The notes under the pieces are model-generated. The model saw nothing but the letters and a program-made list of their open reading frames with translations. It was not told where the DNA came from and ran no database searches. The translations under genes were made by a program, and so were the position numbers. From Taxillus chinensis (taxonomy: Eukaryota > Streptophyta > Magnoliopsida > Santalales > Loranthaceae), in contig CM042092.1 of the NCBI GenBank assembly GCA_023512835.1, positions 51,218,400 through 51,282,399 on the forward strand: a stretch of 64,000 bases of DNA. The letters are read 5' to 3'. Shown here piece by piece: positions 33,602 to 45,774 of the stretch (position 1 is its first letter; every line of letters starts with the position of its first letter).

Positions 33602-34253
33602 TTATGCAGAAAAGTCAAGCATACCTAATTTGAGAAGAAGTTCAGAAAATCTTACATCAGGTAGGGGCTTTGTAAGTATATCTGCCAGTTGATCTTCAGT
33701 AGCAACATGTTCCAAGGATATGTGCTTTTTAAGAACATGGTCGCGAATGAAATGATGCGTGACCTCAATATGTTTAGTCTTTGGATGCATTACGGGATTA
33801 TTGCTGATAGCAATAGCACTGGTATTGTCACAGTAGAGTGGAACAGATGTCATGTTGAAGCCGTAGTCAGTAAGTTGACTTTGCATCCAGAGAAGCTATG
33901 CGCAGCAACTCCCAAAGACTATATATTCCGCTCAAGAGAGGAGGTTGATACGGAATTCGCTTCTTCCTGAACCAAGAGATCAATCTGTTTCCAAGGAATT
34001 GGCATGTACCACTAGTGCTTTTCCTGTCTATGCGACACCCGGCAAAATCAGCATCAGAATATCCGAATAAGGCGAAGTTGGACTCTTTTGGGTACCAGAG
34101 TCCCAAATTCATCGTCCCTTTGAGATACCTTAATATCCATTTTACGTGAAGCATATGTAACTCTTTGGGATTCGCCTGATATCTTGCGCAGATGCAAGTT
34201 GCAAACATTATGTCCGGGCGACTTGTCGGAAGATACAACAAGGATCCAATCAT
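33602..34253 (-). pseudogene. RT end and RNase H of Sirevirus copy E
   Basis: Two frames. 34253-33867 holds the RT/RNase H linker ([40 protein letters not shown]). 33886-33602 holds the RNase H end (LYCDNTSAIAISNNPVMHPK, EDQLADILTKPLP, stop after LDFSA). A frameshift near 33880-33960 destroys the STAEAEY-type motif. This is the end of pol. Confidence 0.9.
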
Positions 34254-35454
34254 CCCTCTCGTACTCGGTCACATTCACCGATTTGCCATCAACATCTGGG
34301 TCTAACTTGGCACTGACTGGCATTGGAGTTTTGACAGGAGATGAACCTTCCATACCAAACTTCTTGATTAAGTCACGAGTGTACTTAGCTTGGTTGATGA
34401 AGATCCCTTCCTTCAGTTGTTTGACTTCGATCCCAAGGAAGTAGGACAGTTCTCCCATCATACTCATCTCAAACTTGCCAGTCATCAACTTGGCGAACTC
34501 ATCACAAAGCTTCGAATTAGTTGATCCGAAAATGATATCATCCACGTAGATCTGTACGATCAGAGTATGTCCTTTCTCTTTCCGTAAGAATAACGTGGTG
34601 TCAATCTTCCCTTTTTGAAAGTTGTGAGCAAGTAAGAATTCCAAAAGTGTGTCATACCAGGCTCTTGGAGCTTGCTTCAATCCATACAAAGCTTTTCTTA
34701 GTTTGTAAACCAGATGTCCAGCCTTGGGTTCAATGAAACCTGGAGGTTGTTCAACATATACCTCCTCTTGAAGATCTCTATTCGGAAATGCACTCTTGAC
34801 ATCCATTTGATAAACTTTAAAGTTTTCATATGAAGCGTATGCCAAGAACATTCTGATTGCCTCAAGTTTGGCTACTGGGGCAAAGGTTTCGTCATAGTCT
34901 ATTCCTTCTTCTTGACGATAACCCTTGGCTACCAGTCGGGCTTTGTTCCGGATTACGATTCCGTCCGTATCAAGTTTGTTCCGGAACACCCCTTCAACTC
35001 CAATGACTTGTTGAGACTTTGGCTTAGGTACAAGAGTCCACACATCATTCCTCTTGAACTGATTTAACTCTTCCTGCGTGGCGCCTATCCAATTTGAATC
35101 TTGAAGTGCTTCTTCCACCACCTTTGGCTCTATCTGCGACAAAAAGCAAGAGTAGAGGCACATGTTGGAGGTGGCTGCCCTTGTTCTAACACCAACAGTA
35201 GGATCACCAATCACTTGTTCTTGAGGGTGGCTTTGAGTCCACCTATAGTTTTGTGCAAGTGGTGGTGAATACTCAATGATTTGAAGCTCTGTCAGATTAG
35301 GTGGTTCTTGTTCGTCTGCTGTGTGAGCTTCTTCCGGGCCAGCGTTATCCATATTAATAGGTTCTGGAGTGTTTTGCGGTTCTCCATTACTATTAATTTC
35401 CATATTAGCTGGTCCGGATGGACTTGAAGGTACTCCGGTATTTTGAATATCCAA
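34054..35454 (-). pseudogene. pol: Reverse transcriptase of Sirevirus copy E
   Basis: 466 residues. A Pro/Glu-rich linker is followed by [22 protein letters not shown] and the RT fingers and palm ([58 protein letters not shown]), with catalytic YVDD in [13 protein letters not shown]. It ends at a frameshift near 34250, before SLLYL. A frameshift in the linker (about 35290-35450) separates it from integrase. Small changes such as EGVFRN for KWVFRN mark decay. Confidence 0.92.
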
Positions 35455-36935
35455 AGGTATATGGAGTTAAGTGGAAGTCCCGAGTCCGATTCATCCGTAG
35501 CATCATCTGCATCATTTCTTCGTTCTTCACTGGTGCCACGTGGTTGGTCAGTAGGAGTGACAGGAACATTTATAAACTTTGAGTAGTCAATGTTGTCGTC
35601 TTGATCTTGCACATTAGAACTTGGAGAACCAACTTTCGACCAATCCAGGTTAGCTTCATCGAAGGTCACATGGATAGATTCTTCAACTTTGAAAAGTTTT
35701 TTATTGAAAGCCCGATAAGCCTTGCTATGAAATGAATACCCAACAAATATCCCATCATCAGATTTTGGTTCAAATTTATTCCGAGATTCTTTTCCATTGT
35801 TCAGTATGTAGCAAGTACACCCAAAAGTTCTGAAGTTTGAAATAGAAGGCTTTCGGCCTTTCCACATCTCATAGGGTGTTTTCATGGTAAATTTATTTAT
35901 AAGAGTTTTGTTCTGAACATAGCAGGCAGTAGACACCGCTTCAGCCCATAGGCTGAGAGGAAGCTTTGCCCCTGTTAACATTGATCTCCCAGCCTCAACT
36001 AAAGTGCGATTCTTGCGCTCAGCTACCCCATTTTGTTGTGGAGTTCTGGGTGCAGAGAAGTCGTGCTGAATGCCTTGTTCAGAACAATATGACCTCATAT
36101 CTGAAAAATCAAATTCTGTACCATGATCACTCCTGATGCATTTAATGCTCAGTCCTTGTGAGTTGCTTATCCAGTTGAAGAGATCAACAAGGTTTTCAAA
36201 GGTTTGATCCTTAGATTTCAGGAACAACACCCATGTGTACCTGGTGAAGTCATCGATAACCACAAGGGTATATCTCGCACCAGCTAGTGAAGAAACAGAA
36301 ATGGGACCACAAAGATCCATGTGAAGTAGCTGTAAGGGAGCAGTTATTGAATTAACTGATTTGCTCTTAAAACTATGTTTGGTCTGTTTGCCAAATTGGC
36401 ATTCTCGACAGAGAGTGTCTTTGGAGTATTTGTGTTTAAGCAAACCAGTGACCAAATCAAGCGATGCTAATTTAGACAAGGTTTTAAAATTTAAATGTGC
36501 GCAACGCTTGTGCCCTAGCCAACTATCTTCATGTGATGCTGTAGTGAGGAAGCATACAAGATCAGAAGAATTGTTTCTCAAGACCACAGAATATATGTCC
36601 CCATCTCTTGATCCGGATAGCTTAATATCTCCGGATAAGTTATCTCTAAATGTGCAGGTGTTTGACAAAAAGGAAACTGTGAATCCTTTGTCACATAAAT
36701 TACTAACACTCAGCAGATTATGCTTCAAACCTTCGACTAATGCAACCTTAGTAATTGATACACAGCCGTTGGTTAAAGTGTCATACCTCATAGTCTTACC
36801 TTTATTGTTGTCACCATATGTTACGGATGGGCCTCGTTTGTCAGTAACATCCACGAGCAGAGACTTATCACCCATCATATGTCCGGAGCATCCGCTATCA
36901 AGTATCCACTTGCTTTGATTGATCTTTGACTTCAA
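35292..36935 (-). pseudogene. pol: Protease and integrase of Sirevirus copy E
   Basis: 547 residues. The protease begins with WILDSGCSGHMMG (Asp-Ser-Gly at 13-15). The integrase zinc site has H142 and H147 in LGHKRCAHLNF, with C176 and C179 in CRECQFGKQ. The catalytic triad is D207 (LLHMDLCGP), D270 (CIRSDHGTEF) and E306 (QNGVAERKNRT), followed by the copia GKR-like C-terminus (TMKTPYEMWKGRKPS, DDGIFVGYSFHSKAYR). The last ~70 residues are out of frame after a frameshift near 35450. Except for this, the domain is intact. Confidence 0.92.
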
Positions 36936-36969
36936 GTGAGATGGCAGTGAATTCCATAGATGCTCCTAC

Positions 36970-39278
36970 AAGACAAGAGATTACACTTTTTGTGCCCAAA
37001 CTTGTTTCGGGCGGTCAGGAGAAGCAACAACAGTGTCAACTATTCCGGATTTTACGTTGCTAGGAACTTTGACTTTTCAAGTTGACTTAGCTTTTTCCGT
37101 ATTAGTTGCTTCTTTAACTTGGGTTTTCTTAGGTGAGATGCTCTGAGGAGTTTTAGATTTAGATTTCCGAGAAGAACCCTTTTTGACAACCTGATTTTTA
37201 TTGATTGAAAAGTGATTACATAACCAGTCATCCGATAGACTCCAACATTCATAATGGTAGTGACCTATTTGACGACATATCGAACAGACACTATGATGTG
37301 GAGTTACAGCGGGGATACAGGTTTCTTTGGCTTAACAGGTTTCCTACTCTGTTCCCTATGGCCTAATCCTTTGCGAACGGGTGACGTGCTCTTGGCCCTA
37401 GAAGCATCAACCTTAGCCTTTTCTTTGTTTCTGGGTGCTGTAGTTTCGGCTTTAACTACAGCAACCTTCCCTTCATCGTTTGGTACGGGTGCTACTACTT
37501 CGGGATTAGCAGTAACAGCCTCTCTTCCACAATCATAAACTATGGTGCCACCTGAAACAAAACCATCCAACGGTTTAGATGTACTAATAGGATATAGGTT
37601 GGTTAGTTTTGGAGTGTAGTCCGGAGGGCACTCAGTAGCTGGAGTAGTGGAAGTGGATTCGGATCCTAGGCCAGGTTTGACTTGGATATTGTCAGGATCA
37701 GTTTTAAATGTAGAGGCTATTTCCCCGGATTTTAGCCATTTACGATTTATTTCCTTTTCCTTTTCAAGTTCAATCTCGAGTCTTTTAAGATTTATATTCA
37801 TGCCTGTAAGTTTTGTATTCAGCAAGTGATTTTCAGCTCTTAGGTCGTGATACCAAACCTCCCTGCTTCGTTAGTCAACTATGTCCTTTTCAAGTTTAGA
37901 AACAGTAAGTTCTAGGCGTTTAGTCTGACCACTCATATTTTGATACATTTGAGTAATTATTAATCTCTCATTGTTTTCATCATCACGTTCCTTAGTAAGA
38001 GATTCTATTTTACTCAAGAGCTCAGAGATAGAAGGTACCTCAGCGTTTGCCATGAGGCAGACGTTCGCCTTTTCCGTTGGTTCGTCATCTGAAGATTCAT
38101 CTTCTTCTTCCGAACCACTGTTGTATTTTGAGACGAACGCCTTCCTCTTCTTCTTGTTGTTGTCTGAGGTGGAGCATCAGGGTTTAACCTTGTCATCCTT
38201 GTCGGCCGTCTTGGGTTTGGATCTATAGTCCTTAGCCCAATGACCAGGCTTCCCGCAATTGTAGCAGTCTTGGGATGTCGACTCCGACCGCTCCTTCCTT
38301 CTCGAGGATGAGGAAGTGCCTCTTCTAAATCCTTTTCTGCTTTTCCGCAGGAATCATGTGAAGGATTTCACCAGAAGTGCTATTTCTTCTTCCATGTCCG
38401 AGTCAGAGTTTTCTGACTCTTCCGTATCATCCTCCGTCAGCATGTTTGGTCCAACCGTAGCCTTAAGAGCTACCCCCTTTTCTTTCCGAGCTATTTTCTC
38501 GTCTCGGTCAGTGTATTTGAATCTGACCTCATGAGTCCGTAGCTCTCTATATAGCTCTTCAAGGGGAGCAACTGCAGTTGTCTTTGGATTGCATCTGGAG
38601 CTGCTTGGAGTAATAGCGATTCGGCAAGAAATGAAAGAACTTGTCATTTATTTGGAACTGAGTGTAGTGCTCGTTGACAGTTTTCAATTCCAGGATGAGC
38701 TTGCCGAATCGCCGATAGATGCTCTCCAGGGATTCGTCAGGTTTGTGGTTGAAGCTCTCAAAGTTCTGTCTGAGAGCGCAAATGACGTTCTGCATCTGGG
38801 ATTGACTTCCTTCATATAGAATAGTCAATTTGTCCCACACAGCTTTTGTTATCGTGCAGCCCTGGACGTCCGTGAAGGCCTCTGAATCTAAGAACGATGT
38901 CACATAAGCTAGAGCCTTTTCACTGGCGTATTGCTAGGCTCTTTCATCATGAGTGAGTTCAGCATTAGTCATTGGCCTCCTGACCCCATTTTCTCCAATG
39001 GTCATTGGAATGGGAAGCTCCTGATGAAGACAAGGCCACATTAGATGATCATGACAGGTCATGAACATCTTCATGCGAGCTTTCCACTGGGAGAAAAGCT
39101 CTGGTGTGAACTTTGGCGGTTTGCTTAGTGTGTAGCCTGAACTCCGTGGTTGAGGAGCAGCGGCAGCAGCAGGTTGTGGTGGATCAACATTTTCACTGCT
39201 GCTACGATGGGGAAGGGGCTCTTGAGCTCCCCCGGAGTTGAGGCGGGTGTTGAATAGCATGCTGCTTTCTTTGGCCAT
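36970..39278 (-). pseudogene. gag: Gag of Sirevirus copy E
   Basis: Start ATG at 39278 (MAKESSMLFNTRLNSGG). The N-terminus has KPPKFTPELFSQWKARMKMFM. An in-frame TAG at 38934-38936 interrupts before the UBN2-type core (LDSEAFTDVQGCTITKAVWDKL, LRQNFESFNHKPDESLESIY). A frameshift near 38600 and further stops follow. The first zinc knuckle, 38225-38266, reads CYNCGKPGHWAKDY with the last Cys lost. A coiled-coil-rich extension (38053-37304) follows. The second knuckle, 37245-37286, is intact (CSICRQIGHYHYEC). The long two-finger gag is a Sirevirus hallmark. Confidence 0.85.
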
Positions 39279-39322
39279 TGTTGAGTTTAGAGGGAGTGAG
39301 GGATCTCTACGAGCAAGTAGAA

Positions 39323-39337
39323 CTTGCTCTGATACCA
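39323..39337 (-). other. Primer-binding site (tRNA-Met type)
   Basis: The minus strand reads TGGTATCAGAGCAAG two bases inside the 5' LTR end. This sequence is complementary to the 3' end of plant initiator tRNA-Met and is the usual PBS of Sireviruses and many other copia elements. Confidence 0.88.
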
Positions 39338-39339
39338 CT

Positions 39340-40692
39340 TGTTGGTCCCGGATAGCCTAGAGGGGGGTGAATAGGCTCTTTGAAAATTCTTTCTCTCTCT
39401 TAATGGCTAGACACTCACTCTGGTTAAACAGATAAAATCAGTGCGGAAGATTAACCAGGCAGTGGAAGTATGTTGTTTTATTATCTGAAGATAATTACAA
39501 CAAAGCAAAACAGCATTTTAGCTGATTACAACACAACACTCTATTTATGGTTACACACACTAGGCTGTAAATCTATGTATGAGCTATTTCACATGATACA
39601 TGCTTGTAAGTATATGAGTACAAGTAAGCGCGCGCGTATATATCTAGCTTTTTACATTGCTATATATATAGACATCATAGGAATCTATCTTGGAATTGCA
39701 TTCTCCGAACAGTGTAAAGCATTGAAGTTCTTCATCGGAAAATGCTGAAGCTTTAACTGCTGCGGATGTGGAGCTCGAGATATTGGAAGCATAAGTTGTA
39801 ATGAATTCTTGCTTGATTCCAATTGCATTTGAGACTGCGTCCACATCTCCGCGTGATCCACGTGTAAGGTAATTTAGGTTTTCAACGGGTTTGTTTTACA
39901 TCGGGACGAAGCGAGCTGATTGCAATAAAAGCGACTTGGAAATGATGAAGCAGCATCTTCTTAGTCCGTCATAAGATTCCTTACTCCGTATCAACAAAGC
40001 TCGGATCCTTACTCCGTGTCAGTGGTTGCTTACTCCGTATGAATGAAGTCCTAGAATCCTTGTTCCGTGTCAGCGCCTCTTACTCCGCATGAAGTATAGG
40101 CTCGGAGAGCTTATTCCGCATCAGCGCTTCCTTACTCCGCATAAAGTAGGTACTGAATGCTTACTCCGCATCAGTGAATCCTTATTCCGCATGAGTAATG
40201 GTTCGGATTCCTTATTCCGCATTTGTTGTCCTTACTCCGCAACAATTGTCCTTACTCCGTTAGAATGAGACTCGGATTTCTTAGTCCGTGTCTTCTTTTT
40301 CTTTAGTCCAGTGGAGTGACAATTTCGATTCTCTCTCCGCAACAAGTCTTTCTTATTCCGTGCGAGTGATAGACTTGGAATCTTATTCCGTATCAATTGA
40401 CTTAGCCAAATTGAGAGTTAGACACGGGTTCCTTAAGTCGTTTTGTCAAGTATTTAGTCCACACGAAAACTCCTTACTCCGGATGAAGACTCGGTTATAT
40501 ACCAAGTGAATGACGATACTCATGATGATCCGGATCAAGATTATGTATCCTGTTCTTAGCTTTGTTCTCACACGAGTAGGTCCGGATTAGAGTTATATCA
40601 TCTGCACAGACTTAATAGTAAACATGAAACATCTCGAATCAAATTACATAGGGTTTGACCCGCATTATCCAAATTCTAGGTTTGGTCCAACA
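39340..40692 (-). repeat. 5' LTR of Sirevirus copy E
   Basis: 1353 bp, same length as the 3' LTR. The TATA-like element is at 39660-39672 (minus) and the CCG-motif array at 39960-40490. It differs from the left LTR mainly by C/T and G/A changes. The PBS lies just inside. Confidence 0.95.
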
Positions 40693-40697
40693 TTTAC
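40693..40697 (+). repeat. Target-site duplication, right copy
   Basis: TTTAC directly right of the LTR end at 40692; identical to 27650-27654. Confidence 0.95.
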
Positions 40698-41274
40698 ATT
40701 GTAACTTAAGTATAACACTTAAATGTGGAGAGGCATAATGGAACACTGCTGCGGATTGATGCTGCGGAATGGATGCTATGGAAACACTGCTACGGAGCGA
40801 AGCTACGGATCACTGCTGCTGATCCGGACTAACTGCTCCGGACTACTGATCCGGACTAACGAAGCTGCTGACTCCACAGCTGCTGACTCCATAGCTGCTG
40901 ACTACAAATTTCAACCCTACAGTTCGCTTAGGGTACGGTTCATCATCGTTTTGGCCTGATTTTCGTCTGGGATCAGCCCAGCAACCCCCAGGCACTCACA
41001 AACACGCGTTTTACTAAACAGAGTAAAAAATTACGTACCCAAACTGATATAAATCAGTTCTTAACCAATTTTTATGCTAAATCATCATATCTAACCCCAA
41101 AAATGGGTTTTCCCTAAAACCTAGGGTTCATACTCAAATTCATAAATCATGATAACTTCATGCATATTCCAAGACAGAATCGAGATAAGAGGTTCAAGGA
41201 CACCTACCTGGGAAGATTATTTGCGATCCACGAGTTCTAATCGCCCCAAAATCACCAAGGGAAGTTCTTCACTT

Positions 41275-41311
<37 letters not shown>

Positions 41312-41705
41312 CTCAAACAAGCACGCACCAAGCAAAATAAAGGGATAATGCAGTTTCTTAATTATTTATACTGCTGCCAATAATTGGTCTCCCAATAATA
41401 ATTGACCTAAACGCAATAATTGACCTCCCGAGGTCACAAACTCCAAATTGAGACCAATTACTGTCAAAACGCTCGAAATGACGAGCACAACACTATTCAG
41501 ATATTACCACACTCATATGACCGCTCAAACGCAAAGTCAACTAATAAACCCCAAAAAGTCAACAATCGGGTCAAACGGGGCCCTAACTCATAATCGGGCC
41601 CAGGTACAGTCAAAATGCTCACATCGACGACTACACTACCATCCAGATAGTTACATTCCCATAGAATGGCTATCTCTCAAAACTACCCAAATACGAGTTT
41701 TTACA
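40698..41705 (-). repeat. Gypsy-type LTR D, right part
   Basis: Continuation of the LTR starting at 26585, separated from it by the Sirevirus. It contains repeated CTGCTGACTCC and GATCCGGACTAAC words (40815-40905), a (CT)n run at 41279-41309, and a minus-strand TATA-like AGTATAAATAATT at 41360-41372. It ends GAGTTTTTACA at 41705. Confidence 0.7.
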
Positions 41706-42514
41706 GGTTCTGCCTCTTTCGGGGTTAGGCCCTGTGGTGGATAATTTGAAGAGTATTGTCGTTGTTGTTATAATATATATATATGTGTAAATCCATATAG
41801 GTGTGATCTCCTATATGGATGTTGGCCTTCAATGGCATGTTTCGTTTGATTCTAACTATGCTATGTGTTTGATCGTATGCCCGGTGGCTGTGGAAGCCCA
41901 TGGCTGGTTATGGAGCCCGGTGGCTATGGAAGCCCATGGTTGATTATGGAGCCTGTGTGGCTATTGCAATGGTTGTACCTGTTGATGTGGCTTGTTTGTG
42001 TATAAATGTTGATTATGGCCTGTCTATATAGTATTTCCACGACACTGCACTCGTGCACGTCAACATGTAGATGTTAGGAGCATGGGATGGGTTGGGGAGA
42101 CATGATCCCTACTGAGCTGTGGTTGCTCACCCCTCCCGTTGTGTTTTGTTTACTTTTCAGGAACCTACAAGCGTTAGGAGGGAACACCAAGGTGGAGGAT
42201 AGTTATACTTTATTGCTTTGTTAAATGTAATTTGTGTTATGATGTTTTGTGGAACCTTTGTAAGCCTAGTGGAAAAATGATGTAACCCCAGTGGGGAAAT
42301 TGTAAAAGGGTTTTGACTGCAATAAAGGCATGTTTGGTTTGTAAACATTTAATTGTGGTTTGAATTTAATAACTATATGATTTTGTCTTTCTGAATATCT
42401 ATTGTGGATGTTGCGTTGTCCTATGTGGAGTTATTTATCCTAACCCCTTGCCCACCGGGTAAGTAAAGGGGAGTCATGAACTAGTTTCCTCGGGTTGGAA
42501 ATTCGGGGCGTGAT
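41706..42514 (+). repeat. Truncated gypsy-type LTR F, opposite orientation
   Basis: From about 41755 it matches the reverse complement of 50315-51340: ATATAGGTGTGATCTCC, the CATGGGATGGGTTGGGGAGACATGATCC block, GCTCACCCCTCC and the end GGAAATTCGGGGCGTGATA. It is therefore the R/U5 half of an LTR of that family in plus orientation, ending at 42514. Similarity of the first 50 bases is weak. Confidence 0.75.
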
Positions 42515-43938
42515 AGGGGGGTGAATTTGTATACTTTAAAACTATTCCTTAGTTTTAACGAGTAGGATATTTTAGAGAAGTTTCTTTATCAGATATGGTC
42601 CTCGTTTGAATGGTCTTTTAGTGTCTCATGCAATATCGACTACAAGCAAGCATGTATATGAGAGAAGAGATAGAGACACACAATATACGTGGTTCGATCA
42701 ATGTGATCTATACCACGGTGGTGAGGGTGTACCTACACTGAGTCCAATCCACTATTCTCTTTTAATACAGTAGGGTCTAGCCCATGTTGCAATTGGATTA
42801 ACTCTCTCTTCTATTCAATGCAAATACAAAAACAGTATTGCTCTAAAATTTACTCATTGTAAGAATCTGTCTAACACAATCTGCTCCTACGTTGCTGACC
42901 GTTTGCAATGCTCAACCTTCAACCACTCCTATACTAGACTCACGATATATTCACTGAATGTATGAGGAAGAAAAATAGATTAACTCACTGTTATTTTTCT
43001 CTTTCAATCTTCCTCTCTCTCTGTATTTCTCGTATGAACTACTCTGCGTCGCCTTTTGTATCTCTGTGCAGATACGTTTCTTTGTCTATTCAAAATATTA
43101 TTGGCGCACTGCCTAAGTCAGGTATATTCCTTGCTTTTATAGGTTAGCACCAGTCAGAAACCCTTCGTCTAGGGTTTAGCAAGTTTCTCCTTTTGATCTT
43201 CACCATTGAAACATGTTAAACCACTTGCGGATGATGTCCATGATTTTTCAGTACTTAGTGTACTTAAAACTGTTGTCTGGGTAACTACTTACTGAAACGG
43301 TGAACTTCAGCACGTTTTGCTCCTTCGTAGCGCGCTCCATTCCTTTGTCTAGCTACAGCCTCGAAGATATTGCCTCGTAGCATTTCTACGAGTCTACGAG
43401 TCTACATCTTCGACTCTTTGAGTCTGAGTCTTTGAGCCACGGGCACTGATCTTTCAATTCTTTTGTTCTCTGGCTTCGAAGCTAGGTCAGAACTAGTGCT
43501 TCACTGACATCTCATTCTACGAGTCTTTGAGCGAGTCAGTAACAGCTTCCTTCTGCCTTGGCTGATTAGCTGTTCATAGGTCTTCACAGCAAGTTCTTCA
43601 ATCTATGACCCTATGAGCTTCGATCCTATGACCCTGCATGCTGTAACTCTACGAGTCTTTGCTTCGAGCCTGCGAGATGCAGCTCTTTACCTGTCTGCTC
43701 CTTGGGTCTGTGGAGCTATGACCCGGTGGTGCTTCGAGGCTTCGACCCTATGGTTCTACGAGCCCCATGGTCTGATGGTCTACGACCTTCGAGTCAGGAC
43801 GTACATAGGTAGACTCCCTCTACGAGCTCACTCTAAGAGATCACTCCACGAAGTTATCCAACCAAGTACGGATCTTCGACCCAGACCTTCGACTCTGCGA
43901 ATTCCACTTCCTGTATCATGTTGATAACAATGACAACA
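42515..43938 (-). repeat. Truncated copia-type LTR G
   Basis: On the minus strand it starts TGTTGTCATTG at 43938 and ends TTCACCCCCC at 42515. This is the usual start and near-end of a copia LTR, with the last bases missing. The GTGGTTCGATCAATGTGATC stretch (42691-42710) is also typical. No internal region is attached. U3 (about 43370-43900) carries many copies of TACGAGTCT, TTCGAGCC and CTATGACCC. Confidence 0.6.
43370..43900 (-). repeat. Degenerate TACGAG/TTCGA motif array
   Basis: More than fifteen variants of CTACGAGTCT, CTTCGAGCC, CTTTGAGTC and CTATGACCC at 10-30 bp spacing within the U3 part of LTR G. Confidence 0.6.
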
Positions 43939-45528
43939 CAACCTCGCGAGAATAACAAAGGGTTTCCAATGGATGCCCTCAAAAGATGTTCAAGTCAAGT
44001 TAAAAGTATAACTCATGAAAGCATTTTGTAAAGTGATCTTATATGAACTTGTAAATTTAAAGAGTTGTTCAATTTCACATTCAAAAACTTAAGATAATTT
44101 TATGAAACTACATAACACATCTGCTGCTCTAAGGCAGCTGAGTCACTGCTCCTGTGACTGTACAATACATTCTTATACAAAATAGATTATAAAAGGTGTC
44201 ACGAGACATCCTGAGATTGCATAAGACTAAAAGAAACAAATGTCCTTGAGCATTGATCTGTAAAGGCTGATACAAAATACATTATAAAAATAAAAAACTA
44301 TAATGCCTGGCTATCACCAAACTAAACCTCCCCCCCCCCCCGGAAATGGATATAAACTTAATCTTATTTTTATGGGTGTCATTGTTTAGCAAACCCCAAA
44401 CCAAAAATATAACTAAACAGAGAAATAAAAGCACAACTAGGCCCTCTAGTTAGGGGAAAACAAAATATAATAAGCCAAGCCTTTCACACCCTTGCAACCA
44501 ATCACGCTTAATGGACCTACAATGATGGGTACCATTACGATGTGATGTTGATCATTCTTCCATAATGCCATTAATTATCTCCAAATCATCATCAGAGTCA
44601 TCACAAAGAATTTTCAGAAGAAAATAAGGACTTTCAAAGAAAAATCATCCATGAAGAAATGTAGAAAAAATATAAAATTGAAAACATAACTACTAAAATT
44701 TGAAGGTGAATCATCAAACCCATTATTGATGGTAGATTCAATCTCTCATTTCCTATCCTGTCGGTATAGATTATACAAACTCATTCGGATGAAAAGAAGA
44801 CATCGACTCAATACAAAAACTATTTGTAGTATTAATTCTTTTATTTATTATTTTATTTAAAAAAAAAAATAAATAAATATTTTAATTTATGAATAGTTAA
44901 AATAAAGAAGCTAAAAAGTAAGCTTTTAAAATGTAGGTTATTAAAATAGAAAAAGTAATATTTTTGATTACAAGTGAAATTTAGAGAAATTATACTGATT
45001 GCTCTAATAAAAAATATATAATTATTAGATTTAAAAGAAATAAAGATACACAATAGAATTGTTTGAAAAAAAAATACATGTATTAATTGAATATAATGTT
45101 TTTTATATGTCTAAATTTATATAATTGGTATCATAATTAGAGATTAGTAGGTCAAATTGTAATTGAATATTGTCCGACCTAAATTTGATTCAAACATGAA
45201 TAGTTCTGTCTTGAATACTTTAAGCAATTTGATAGAGACAGGTTTTTTTGCTTTAAATTTATTTAAAAATATAATAAAATACTGAATAGAGCAAGATCAA
45301 GGCTCGGCCTAGTACATTATTATGACAGGTCAATACGGGACGGGGCAACAATATTGCTATCCCTAGTCATACGAATGGTGGGTTTGATTTGGTTTGGCAT
45401 GTGCACTGCGTCTACACCATCGAATCTATCACTAAAATAATATATTACTTCCTGTTATACAGTTACACTCCGCACCCCGTTTTAATAACTGCATCACTTA
45501 ATTGGAGTGACTGAAGTCTTATCCATCC
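43939..45528. other. AT-rich intergenic region upstream of AMT1
   Basis: No gene or recognisable element. There is a run of 12 C at 44330-44341 and a strongly AT-rich part at 44820-45300. The distal AMT1 promoter should lie at its right end; no convincing TATA box could be fixed. Confidence 0.5.
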
Positions 45529-45774
45529 TTGTTGTTCTCTGTGGATAGGTTGGATAGTACCCACTCATACATAAATAATTTTAAAAGCGAGAGAGAGAAA
45601 AGTAGCTGTACAACCACCCGTCAATCAGCGGCCAAGAAGAGAGCTATCTACTATACATGTGCCATTGAACTACATCTGACGTACAATTACAGTCCACCCC
45701 TCCCCTATCCACAGGTTCCATCCACACTCGCGCGCGCGCGCACACACCCACTTTTTGTCCACTACAACACAGTC
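45529..45774 (+). other. AMT1 5' leader region
   Basis: In frame with AMT1 but low-complexity and unlike the family, so treated as 5' UTR or promoter. It contains an alternating CGCGCG-CACACA tract (45729-45748) 27 bases before the start codon. The start-codon context is ACAGTCATGG. Confidence 0.55.

Larger units (their letters stand above)
27655..40692 (-). mobile_element. Complete Sirevirus-type Ty1/copia element (copy E), 13,038 bp
   Basis: Two LTRs of exactly 1353 bp (27655-29007 and 39340-40692) are flanked by a perfect 5 bp duplication TTTAC (27650-27654 and 40693-40697). Reading right to left it has PBS, gag with two CCHC motifs, protease, integrase, RT, RNase H, a G5-rich spacer, an extra ORF with a Ulp1-like end, and a PPT. 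The LTRs differ by roughly 3% by eye, mostly transitions. Gag, pol and the extra ORF each carry a few stops or frameshifts. The tRNA-Met PBS, long two-knuckle gag and post-pol ORF point to the Sirevirus lineage. Confidence 0.95.

Noticed and set aside
45529..45774. Upstream in-frame extension of AMT1 (82 residues)
   Set aside because: Low-complexity sequence, unlike any AMT1 N-terminus; family similarity begins with the ATG at 45775.
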